Positions 9,201 through 20,700 of a stretch of 32,744 nucleotides of DNA are shown one piece after another. The notes beneath the pieces are model-generated. The model saw nothing but the letters and a program-made list of their open reading frames with translations. It had not been told where the DNA came from and made no database searches. Made by a program: the position numbers and the translations under genes. Source of the stretch: Acanthaster planci (taxonomy: Eukaryota > Echinodermata > Asteroidea > Valvatida > Acanthasteridae); contig NW_019091512.1 of NCBI RefSeq assembly GCF_001949145.1, forward strand, positions 563,841 to 596,584. The letters are read 5' to 3'. The first letter of the stretch is position 1. Each line of letters starts with the position of its first letter.

Positions 9201-10938
9201 CTGTGAATCAGACGCGCATGTTTTTTTGTTTTTTTTTGCACTTTCACAGTTACGAGCCATATCATTCTTGAAAATATATCTAGGTAGATTTTCATTGTAA
9301 ACCGTGCCGAATGAAATTAAGGGCTTACGTTTGTCAACCATCCATTTGACCATCTTTTGGGTCCAAATAATGAGACTGACGACAGAGGCGTTATCAACCC
9401 GACTTGAATAAAGGTTGTCATCGTGGCTCTGGTGGATTTAGGATTTTTTTTCAAAGAGAAGCTAACTCTGACAATTAAACCCAGGAAGCTTCCAGGAGGC
9501 CGAAGATTTGTCTCCTCTCAAGCCTGTCAATAAAACCATTATCCCATGGGAAAGTGCATGGTTTATCCCAAGCATGCTATGTAATAAAAATGGGTCTCAG
9601 CCAGTTCGCGTGAGCTGTGATTGATGATGAATCGAACGTTGTTAGACGTACCACGGACCTACCTTGTGCGACTGACAGCACCCATCTGTACCGATGAATG
9701 GGCTGAAGGAAAATGTTGCGATTATTGCGAGACTCACATGAGGGTTGGGCATATCTTTGTCAACACCGCGTTCCCATCCTGGTAATCAAACAAGAAGATG
9801 ACGTTTTCTTTAACACTTTAAAATTAAGTAGTGCTGTACGATCCACAGTTCATGACCACGCGTCGCATCATTCCCGTTCCCCACCAAAGTCCCAGTTCAG
9901 CTTTGATGTGCAGGTACAAATGGGTTCGGGAAACTAAATGCATTCCTTGGTCATTTTCATACACTGCTACATCGTGACAGGAATTGCCACTTACCCAGTT
10001 CTAATAATGACTCTGCTGGTATACAACGCCAAACTCCCCATTGGTGTCAAACGCCAATGCAAATTGTTCACATTGTATGATGTTGATTGCAAAATGCTGA
10101 TTTTTATGGGTTTTTAAGCTACGAGAACAAATCATTCGAGGGGAGTCAAAATGTTCAAGGCGTGTGTTCTACTTCTTGAATTGACTTGAATAAAACTTAT
10201 TTCAAGCCATCTTCAACAATCAGGAAGTGGTCCCGTTAACTAAAGGTCGTTTACCTCGATGTCATACTCCATTCCCGTCAAACGAATGACTTACATGAAC
10301 ATAGCGGGACAAATTTTGTGGAGTGCCCTGCAAGGACCCGCCACCCTGTCTTTGGGCACCTTCAGGCCTACAGGTCCAGTTTCTGGGAGGAGCCTTGGTC
10401 AAAAAGGCTGCCAGTGGATCACTCAGAAGTGGAACAGATGCGTCGGGGCTGATAGCGTGCGCGGAGTTGGCACTGGTTGCGGGGTCTGTGTGGAAGGGAA
10501 AAAATAATACACGTGGAAAATTGCATATTAGTTTTTTTGTTCACGCGAATTATAGGAACTACAAGATAGAAAATAAAACCAATGCTACCTGTGTTACGTA
10601 ATCCAGTGCTATATGGCGGAGGTGGTGTGTGGTCACTTTGGGAATACATGCATTGCTGAAGCAGGCCTGGCTGACTGCCGTATGCAACTGCTACTGAGGG
10701 AGATCAGAGGTCAAAGACGTAGAAACCACGCTTCACTCGCATAATAGCAAGAAGAGAAGTTTTCAGGGGAAACCAGTTTTCCGAAATTGCGCGACGATGT
10801 ACCGGTAGGCCTACTAGCTAGCCAGGCAAGGGTAACAAGTGTGTGTTTATTTGCAATTACGACTACTCAGTGTCACAAACAGATTACACCGTCAGTTCAC
10901 TTCTTATGTGGGCGACAGAATTAAGAAGAAAACAAAAA
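9201..10938. other. Intergenic or minus-strand intronic region, no firm gene
   Basis: If the FnIII-type exon at 8992-9200 is real, its upstream exons should lie here on the minus strand. Two splice-bounded candidates were seen (about 9672-9711 and about 10330-10494), but neither encodes a recognisable FnIII or Ig segment. The region also holds a T-rich run near 9220-9238 and a gtaggcctac word at 10805. Confidence 0.45.
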
Positions 10939-11195
10939 TGTGACCCGCTCTGTGAAAATGAGTTTTAAGTCGCCAGAGCCACCTTTTGAGTTTTAATTTG
11001 TATTGGAAAGACCAAATTGAGTTTTTTTGTTTTGATGTATCGGTCAGTTTTGCCTCCTGAAGAAAGTGGATTCTCCATGATGGTGAAAAATGCTGTGGTT
11101 CCTATTGATTTACACTGTGCAAAATTATTCTAAAGGACTTTTTACTCCAAAGTGGCTCTGGCGACTTAAGACTCATTTTCACAGAGTGGGTCACA
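10939..11195. mobile_element. MITE with 46-bp terminal inverted repeats
   Basis: A 257-bp element begins tgtgacccgctctgtgaaaa and ends with the near-exact complement. The left arm 10939-10984 and right arm 11150-11195 pair over about 46 bases with only a few mismatches, including the shared block gtcgccagagccac. The interior has no ORF. The size, long terminal inverted repeats and lack of coding capacity fit a non-autonomous DNA transposon. The superfamily and target-site duplication could not be determined; the flanks are A-rich on both sides. Confidence 0.88.
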
Positions 11196-11384
11196 AATCA
11201 TTATCATGGATCTGCCAGCTATAAGTCTGTGTACAGGTGTTAACACACACTCCACACAGCCCCGTCCTGCTGGCCGCTTTGTGCATGTATTTTAGGGTAT
11301 TGTATGCACGTAGATGTGAAAACCTATCTCGCGCATCGTGTGTCTTTCAAGTTTCAGCAAGTAAAGGCCGGGGTAGTTCGAGTA

Positions 11385-11448
11385 ACTTGAACTCTACGAA
11401 TCTCCTCTTTTAACATTTGGACATGGTCAACAATTGTAGAGTTCAAGT
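11385..11448. repeat. Perfect 13-bp inverted repeat upstream of RARS2
   Basis: acttgaactctac (11385-11397) is perfectly complementary to gtagagttcaagt (11436-11448). Weaker pairing extends outward through aaggcc and ttcga words to about 11364 and 11464. It lies about 290 bp before the RARS2 start codon. It may be a degenerate MITE or part of the promoter region. Confidence 0.75.
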
Positions 11449-11739
11449 GCCCTTCGAAGGCCTTATAATCCCCTTCCGGGGGAGAGCATCTCATCTGGGC
11501 GACCTTCCCGGGCCTTTTCCATGTAGGTTTTAAATAGCGCCCTCGCTTGACAAATTAAACGAAGGTTTAAGGTCTGGTGCGCACACGTGTAGTTCCTTAG
11601 AACCTGGACGTATCATGTGTGAAGCGCTGCACGCTGATAACATTGCAAGTGACAGCTGCAACTGGTATTCCCGGTCCCGGTCTTCAAATCAAGGCAGTTG
11701 AACTTGGAATTGGAATGCTCCAACTTAAGTCTAAAAAAA

Positions 11740-11775
11740 ATGGCTGCCTTTTTTAAACGGTTAATCGCTGCCCAG
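11740..11775 (+). CDS. RARS2: RARS2 exon 1 (residues 1-12)
   Basis: Only 36 coding bases, [12 protein letters not shown], ending in CAG before donor gtaggg (phase 0). An in-frame ATG at 11698 would add 14 residues, but the 11740 ATG has the better context and matches the expected N-terminus. Confidence 0.85.
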
Positions 11776-14700
11776 GTAGGGCTTACTTGTTCATTTCCTG
11801 ACCAGCTCGGCAAACCACGGAGGGTTTTATTCCTCCTCGGGGAAACCAAACAGTCTCTGACTCTGCGAGACATTATGACCATGCTACATGTACATCATGT
11901 ATGGTATGGCCAACATATTTTTTTGGTTTGGCATCATGATCACGACATGGCTGATTAGGAGTGATACTTTCATAGGCTTGAAAAGTAAGACCAGAGACAC
12001 CTGGGCTAGGCTCCTAGGCCTACCATGGGCCTATGTACCTACTTTCCAGACCTAGTACCTACTTTTCCATGGCATTGTTTGTTTGTGTTTACTGAAGTCA
12101 AGTTCACTCAGCTTGGGGGAGAACTGAAGTCATCTAGGCCTATTTAGCCCCATAAATAGGGCTGTAGTGGCTCTCTTTTACAATCTGTCTCTTAGCTGTC
12201 GCCACCGCAGCCCTACTTCAAGGCATGTCTTAAATGCCTGAAATCCAAACTGCAGGATTGTCACAAACTTTGAATCCTAATACTGTATCTTTTGAAAGGA
12301 GAATGACTCAACAATTTTACTTACACCGGCGTACCCCTCAGAGTTTGGACTTTCATATAAGCACCCTAAAGCTTTCCAAAACCATTTAGGGCCTACATTG
12401 TATTTTCCAATGTATAGCGCCTTGACATGCTTGAAAAACCAATGGGATGGTCCAATCACAACATTTAACATAATAGGTTTATACTGTACATGTAATGCCC
12501 CATTTGTCCCCTTGTTTAGTAAACTTGGCATTCAATCTGTGTCTTGGCAAATGATTTGTAACTGGGGATGAGTCAAAAAGTGCCTTTTGCTCATAAATAA
12601 TGACAGAAATGTAGGTAATGAAATTTTCAGTGGCAGCTTTCAGTTTATGTGGGTTGGGATTGCAAATCGATGAGGTTCATTCCCATACCCTACTGTAGAG
12701 CTCTAAATGAAAACAGCAGCTGGCTTTATTGTGTCATATATCAAATACAGGTTGCAAAGACAACTGGTTTCACCGAAGAAAGCATTTTGCCTCTGGTGTC
12801 TCCGCTTCCTACCTCCAAGAAGAGGTATGTGCACAAATGTTGCTTACTGTATTCTCGCATTCAGACATTCAGGAATTTTGTTGTACTTCTGCACAGTGGT
12901 ACATAGCACAAAGGGGTCTTGCCCGTAAGTGACGAATCATTATTTGGCTGCATTACTTGAGAGCAAGTTTCCTGACTCAGTTCTGTGGTGAGCCATTGTT
13001 TTGAAATGCTTTCTGGTGGAGGACTTGAATTGCTGGAATGAATGTAGTTGCAAATTTGAAATTTGGTCATCCTCGTACCACTGCAAGGGTCAAAATTAAC
13101 GGTGGTCGAGGCCAGTAAAAATTATCAGGACCACCAGATCCACCAAACCCGATGGTCTGGCGGGCCAGTGCAAATGAATGGTCTTAGTAAATAAATTCCA
13201 TGTCACAATATTTTTAATTCTCTCGAAACAACATGGCTTATAGTCACTATACTTGCCGTCACTGAAAATAGTTTCCCAGTTGGCAACAGTACACAGTGCA
13301 CGTGATGTACACACAGAGATTTCTCGAACCACGAACGTACAGTTCTGTACATACTGTACATGTACACCAAGCATGCAGAAGAAGCTGCATGTACATGTAC
13401 TGTATCCGTGCGCGGTTAATCGATCGATCACGCATGCATAGTTCACGTTCGTACGGCTCTAGTGTAACCAGCCCGAACTGGTACCCGTGTGTCATTTCAG
13501 ACGGTAACTAGAAGGACCAATCTGTGGCTGTACTGCACCGCGCTTAATGGTTTGGGTTATTTTTTTGACGCGCTGAAACCCTTTTTCTCAATTTTTGATA
13601 TAAATACATGAACTTCAATTCATTGTGTGAGGGAGACAATGGAAACGTGTCTTTTTTTTAAGTATGGCGCATATTAAATTCGACTAAAATTGGATGACGG
13701 TAGTTGGAAGGGTTGATCAATTAATCGCTTTTGCGCAAGCAATACAAACAATTGAAAGGGAAAAATGTCGGGAAGAAATGGGTTGCAGTTTTACACCACT
13801 GTTTGATAAGTACCAAGGACTACCAAATTTTCAGCAGGACCAGTAGGATTCTCTAAATGGTGGTCCTGCTGGCCAGCATGAAATTCAAGTTAATTTCGAC
13901 CCCTGCACTATATTTCAAAAATTTGTCCTGTCTGGTCCAAAGGCTGGGAGCTAATGAATAGATGTTTGTACCAATTTTGCAAAAGTATAGTGCAATCTTG
14001 AACCTTGCGCAGATTTAGTGTAGGCTTACTCCTCCTGAGTTGATGATCTTATGAATGAGGGTTATTCAAAGGCAAGTCAACTCAGGATGGAGTACAGTAA
14101 ATTTATGCAAGGTTCAAGATTGTGCTTAACAGTAAACATACTGAGTATGAAATGGCCCAAAATCTCTTTGACTTGTTATAAGGCACCCCTGGTGTTGAAT
14201 TGACACCCACCTGATGAGTGGGAACTGATTACTTATTTTGGGTCTTTTCCAGAGTAGTTACAGAGTATGGTTTGACTGTGAAACCACTTTTCCAGGAAGA
14301 TGATGCACCAGACGGCTGGCAGTACAGGAAAAGCTTGCAAGAGTTTGCAGAAAAAATAGCATCTAAGGTCAGTTACCATACTGTTCCCAGACGTGGAATT
14401 CTAGGCTACCACTAACCCAGGAAGGTTAGGGGTGTTATCAAGATGTATTTTTTTTTTAGGTTAGGGGTGATTATCATATATACAGGCATAGTTAACTGCA
14501 AGCTTGATTAGGTCAGTGGACACTTTGACTTCAAAACTTAAGTGCTAAGGTAAATGTTGGGCTTTACTTTCCTATTCTAAAAACATCCCCCAACCAACTA
14601 ATTCCCCACCAAGAAAAAATTACTACATGTAGACTCTAGCCCTTGGCTCTAAAGATAACACTCTCCTAACAGAGCTACCATGCAAGTCGCCCAGAAGGGC

Positions 14701-17700
14701 AATTTTGTTGTGTCTTATACTTAAATATTCATGTACAACATTTCTGATACTTGCCCCCAACCTTCCTAGATGAAAAACGTATGCGTAACAGTTAAGATAC
14801 GCCCATTTTATCATAAGTACCCCTAACCTTCCTAGGAAAAGATTACACCCCCTGACAGTGGGGTGGTAGGTCCATCATCCAGTGTTGGATGATGAGGCAC
14901 CAAATATACTCCCCCAAGGAATAAAACAGACATCAGTTGTGCAATCATTCAAATTGATTCCTGGGTCTCATCTCAGCACTCGAGTATTTGCACATCAAAA
15001 TATCCCCGGGCGTAGCTTAGTTTGCACTCTGAGCAAGTTCTACATCACTCAGTGCCCATAGGCGTGGCCATGAAGCCATGGCTAAAGGTATTGCTCTGCC
15101 ATTCATAACATTGCACGCTGTAATTACCCTCAATCATTGCATCTACTGGAATTAGCATGGATTATAAACAGAACAGTGTTTACAAATTAATAATTTATAC
15201 TCGAGCATTAATCAAGAGATATAACCCAGTGGAAGGCATGAACTGTGAACTCAAAGAGATTATTTGATGCAGTGGTTGCTGAGGCCCTGTCTGCGCAAGG
15301 CACAGTGTGGCCACGNNNNNNNNNNNNNNNNNNNNNNNNNNNNNNNNNNNNNNNNNNNNNNNNNNNNNNNNNNNNNNNNNNNNNNNNNNNNNNNNNNNNN
15401 NNNNNNNNNNNNNNNNNNNNNNNNNNNNNNNNNNNNNNNNNNNNNNNNNNNNNNNNNNNNNNNNNNNNNNNNNNNNNNNNNNNNNNNNNNNNNNNNNNNN
15501 NNNNNNNNNNNNNNNNNNNNNNNNNNNNNNNNNNNNNNNNNNNNNNNNNNNNNNNNNNNNNNNNNNNNNNNNNNNNNNNNNNNNNNNNNNNNNNNNNNNN
15601 NNNNNNNNNNNNNNNNNNNNNNNNNNNNNNNNNNNNNNNNNNNNNNNNNNNNNNNNNNNNNNNNNNNNNNNNNNNNNNNNNNNNNNNNNNNNNNNNNNNN
15701 NNNNNNNNNNNNNNNNNNNNNNNNNNNNNNNNNNNNNNNNNNNNNNNNNNNNNNNNNNNNNNNNNCAAGGCACAGTGTGGCTTGTGTGGCTTAATTAACT
15801 TTCACCCAATCAGAGCGCTGTCGAAACTACAGGCCTCTACAATACCCAAAAGGTCGGGATGATAAACACTCTCACTGTTTGGAGAAAGGAGTTTTCTTTG
15901 ATGAGATTTTGCACTGATGCTACATGTTTCTCTCCAGAGGACTAGACAGAAATGTGTGCTTGTAGTAGATTTTCTTCTGTTTCTCAGAGGAATGCATGAA
16001 GGTCTCAATGAAGATTGATAATTAAGAGATGGTGTGTGGAAGTGGTAGAGTGTATGTCGTCACATTGCTCATATCCTTTGCTTGGGGATTTGCACTGTAC
16101 ATGTATATAAAATCTTTCTATTGTGTTCTTCTGAATGTAATTGACAGTGGTGATACCATTTTCCTCATAGATGACCTGCCCGGCTCACGTCCACCACGTC
16201 CGTGTTGGGAGCAGTGGGATGGTTAAGTTTGAAGTGAATCCATCTGTGATGACTCAGAAGGTCTTGGAGCAGGTTCAGACGGAAGCTGACCGGTATGGGT
16301 TGGCTGCAGAACCATGGACGGACAGGCAAAGACAGAGGGTGATAGTTGAATTCAGGTAAAGGGGACGGTATTGGCCTTACGTTGGTCCGAATGGGTCATA
16401 AAACGACTATGGGGGTGTCATACCTAGCCTCTTGCCATCTCTCTCCCCTACTCTGATGTATTCTGCTTTGCCAGTCCTGACCCTCCCTGTCTCACCGTGC
16501 TGTTTTCCAACCCAACCTGGCCCTATCGTACCTTGTGCTGTCCCTACCTCCTCCTTTACTGAGGTGTGGCAGAATTCAGGGATTCCTGGTAAATTTTGTC
16601 ACCCTGTATTCTCCTCAAAAGGGGAGCTTTCATGTTCTTATTTTCCCAGCATGCACTGTCCATGTAGAAAACGCGGGGTCTGTTATGTCAGTTTTTCAGT
16701 ATCTGGAATCATCCACGCTGTACAAGTGACTCTAATATGCCAATAAATTTCAATACGTGCATGTGCACCAGAAAGTAGTGTGGTAATATTGTCTTGGCGA
16801 ATGCACAAAATCCCAATATGTCAGTTTGAGTTACCTCTGTAATGCATAAAAAACACCTGGAGAAATTACTATGGATTTTTAAAATATTTAATGATTTTGT
16901 TTGTGTTTGCAGTTCGCCGAATATTGCTAAACCATTCCACGCTGGTCACCTGAGGTCCACTCTTATCGGTAACTGCATTGCTAACCTACACAATGCCATG
17001 GGCAACGATGTCATCAGGATGAACTATATGGGTGATTGGGGAGTGCAGTTTGGTAAGTCCGTACCCAGACACGCTCAGAATGGAGGCCTTGAAACTATCC
17101 AGTGACTGAGATATGGTGATGAACTGGATGGCCTTGTCTTGAGTCATATTCAGTCTCCTTAAAAACCCTTTTAGTGAAGAGATTGAAGAAGAGACCCTAG
17201 TCACTGAAAATTAACCATCTTCCCTCAGAGTTGTTCAACGGATCTGTTCCTTATCTCACAAGAGATGTTGCAGTTTCGACGTAGTTACGAAGTTGTTATC
17301 TTTACAAGTTGAACTCAAAATCACCAGAAATGAAAGCATTGATTTTGTGATCATAAGACATGAAATGTAAAGTGAATTGTAAATGTTAAATTAATTGCAG
17401 AATATGCTGTCAACAACATTAATGACTCTGGTAAGTTTGATTGATATTACAGGGTTGTTGGGTGTCGGTTTCCAACGATTTGGAAGCGAGGAGGAACTGG
17501 CCAAGAATCCCATACAGCATCTGTTTGACGTGTACGTGCGAGTCAATGAACAGGCCAAGTCTGACCCTAGCATTGACCAAGAAGCCCAGGGATTCAACCG
17601 GTCCATGGAAAAAGGTGAGAAAAAAAAAGATGTACCATTGTGCGTACGTGTCCATACTGGAGGATGTGTGAACAGAATCCGACAGCTGCATGCCTATCAG

Positions 17701-20700
17701 GGATGCCAAGTTCTAACCACCTTACATGTAGCATGCCATGAGTTATTGCCAGGGGATGCATATGTCTTTTACATGTGCACAAAGTACAAGTCTCCAGAGG
17801 GGGCTGTGCATTGAAGTAGGTCGCTGAAGACTTCCTCTTGTTGTTAAAAGTATTGTGCCATGGCAGCTCCCTAATATTTCAAAATATGACTCGGGGTTGG
17901 GGCACATCCAAAGGGGGAGCCACTAGGGGGCATGCACTCCCACCCCACAAAAAAATCTTGCATTTTTGGGTCTGTTTCATTTCTCTCCTTTCCAAAATGT
18001 CTTAAAAACCCCCAAATGTAGTCTTACCCTGCAAAACTATAGGCCCCCAAAACAATTGTGATCTGCTCAGCCAAAATATTGTTCTGAACCCCCTGTTTGG
18101 TTTGGGATAGTAATATTGCACAAGTTCTGTTCAAATGACTTGGCAGGCTTTAAACTCTAATCCCCTTGTATGCGTCCACCTCTTGTGCTTCGAAAATTGT
18201 CCCACATCAACATGTGATGACTGCATAGGCCTTTGAAAGGTTTGTACAAGCTGACTGAAATTGAGTCAGTAATTCAATACAAGCAGGAGCTCTTGAGAAA
18301 TTAAATGTGCTGTGAGAATGATGTAACTCTGTAGGTAGTGCTGCATACAATATGGTGTGATTCGACAATGGAATCAGAGCCATTGCTACGGTGGCACAAC
18401 ACTCATGGAGAGGTGGTATGCAATCCTTGCCTGCCTCTTTGACAACAAGGTTGCCAAGATTTGGCCAAGGTATGAGCGCTTATGTGAGTGCGGTGTCGCT
18501 ACAGTAATGACGTCCTTGGATTAGGCTAGCTGGTTCATATTTTGGCCGTCACTTCAGTTCAAGACGCCCACTGCACATAGAGTTAGTAATACATTGAATA
18601 AAGAGTTAAAACTCAACTTGAGTAATCATGAAATGGGAGCTTGTAATCAGTGGCACGCGTGTGTGTATGTATGACAAAGTCACTTAGGAAATGGCTAGGG
18701 ATGATTCATTTGATGCTGTAGTGGCGTTGACCCATTGACCATCAGGAGATTCTGGCCTGCTGGACCTGTGGAAGCGATTCAGAGATTTAAGCACAGTGGA
18801 ATATTCAGCAATGTATCGGGTAAGTCCAAAAGCATGTACATGTAGAAATCAAAAGTCCTTGTTTCTGTCAATGAAATCAACAGTAACTGAACATGAAATT
18901 AACTCATGAGTCTTTTTACCCTTCTTCTACTGTTCCTTCACCGATGATTTCAGATCTTTTTCTTTTTTTCCCAGAGGTTAGGTGTAACCTTTGATGAGTA
19001 TGCTTGGGAGTCTCAGTATGGAGAAAAGGCACATAGCCTCCTAGGGGTCCTCAAAGACAAAGGCCTTCTGCAGCAATCCGAGTATGTCTGCTACTGATTC
19101 CGTTTGAAGAGTCATTAGATTTATTAAAACATACACCTTTAAATTGTCAAGTTTAGAGACCTAGGTCTTGGCCAAAGCAAAGGTTTGACCAAAATGTATG
19201 ATGCAGTTGTGTAAATCATTAGTCTAAGCTACATGTAGTTTGGCATTCCTATCTTAATCCCATTATTGCCAAATTGACAATATTTGGCAAAGTCATCCAT
19301 ACATTGTCAAATGTTTTGACCAATTTTGTGCTGCGGTATTAAGGTCAGGGTAGAAGCCATTGGCCAGTCAGGAGTATTACCTTATTTGGACTGGTCATTA
19401 CATCACACACCTATTGCGTTCCGGCCAATCGTAAGGCTTGTTGAATCAGGCTGCAAACAATTACGGGTGTTTCTATGGCACTGCATACACACCATACTTT
19501 TCCCAAGTGTTGATTTTGATTGGCTGTGCAAAAACCTACAGCACAGACATCTGTACTTTCAGAAATCCACTTCAATATGTACGCTAAAAAATTTGTTGTT
19601 GCCAACTTGAGATATGCTGCGTTAAATTTGACGACAAGTGTGGCATTTTGCCCTGGCTTGTGCTTGGCAAACTAAATGAGTGAGTGACCATGCCTGTTTC
19701 AAGGTATTTGGGGATGAAAAAAGCCGACACAAACATGGGTATGGGATAAAGATACGGCTTCATTATGCAGTCAGACCGAAACACACAGCCAAAACTATGC
19801 ATGTATGAGAAAGTGCAAGGTGTGTGATGTGTGACTATTTACCATCTGCCATGTTTCACTTTCCTGGTACATAAATTCAGGACACTTCAGTGACATCTGC
19901 ATTGCACAGCAGCAAGTAATTCAAATCTTCGTCTGTGTGCTGTTCAATTTTCTGACTTCAGGGAGGGAACTAGCATCGTTGACCTCAGTGACCTGAACAT
20001 ACCCCAGTTTAAGTATGCCACAGTGAAGAAGAGTGACGGGACCACCCTCTATTTGACCAGAGACATTGCAGCTGCCATTGACCGATACGAGGCATATAGC
20101 TTTGATGGGATATACTATGTCGTGGACAAGAGCCAGGAGGGACATTTCAGTCAGATGAAAGGGATACTGGAGAAGATGAACCTTGGAGTAGCCAAACGGT
20201 GAGAGAAACCGTTTATGTTAAACCAGTTATGTCGAAGCACAGACATGGACACTTGTACACAGTCTCCCAATTTGTTTGAATTGTCCACGTACAACACAAT
20301 TCCCCATTAGCAATGTGTGTACACAGCCCAAACTGGTTTTGGTGATCTCCGGCTGCATCGCATAATACGGCGCAGGGTAAATGGTTGGAGAGTGAAAAAA
20401 ATTCCCTTTTCAAAGCGTTGAAACACAGTTGCCTGACTGCACAAGACAGCTCTGCACTCATGCACATGTGCTGCTGAGTAACAGTTGACTAGAGCAGTGC
20501 TGTCTGCAGGGGAGGATCCAGCAGTTTTCAACTTGGGAAGGTGGCAGTCCAATCCAGGCAACATAATCAACAACGGAACAAGGGAAGGCACAATCTTAAA
20601 AAAGCAAGATGGTGGCATGCCTCCACCAGGCCTAGTACTGGTCTACATTTGAGGGTTAATGGGTCTGAAATTCTAGTCCACTGATTTCCAATTTCGTGCC

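Noticed and set aside
9672-9711. Minus-strand 40-nt segment between acceptor-like ttttccttcag and donor-like gtaggt
   Set aside because: Too short to judge by sequence alone and no domain match; signals this good occur by chance.
10330-10494. Minus-strand candidate exon with a strong acceptor (ttttttcccttccacacag)
   Set aside because: The frame (ANSAHAISPDASVPL and similar) has no recognisable domain and could not be joined to the FnIII-like exon in a supported way; kept only as a lead.
13096-13446. 116-codon minus frame in RARS2 intron 2
   Set aside because: It runs through the inverted-repeat element and the tacatgta hairpin; its residues have no family motif.
15195-15862. Several long frames spanning the N gap
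   Set aside because: They are open only because N translates as X; the flanking residues are intronic sequence of RARS2.
16432-16746. 104-codon + frame in RARS2 intron 4
   Set aside because: It lies between two well-supported exons and includes no conserved ArgRS sequence.
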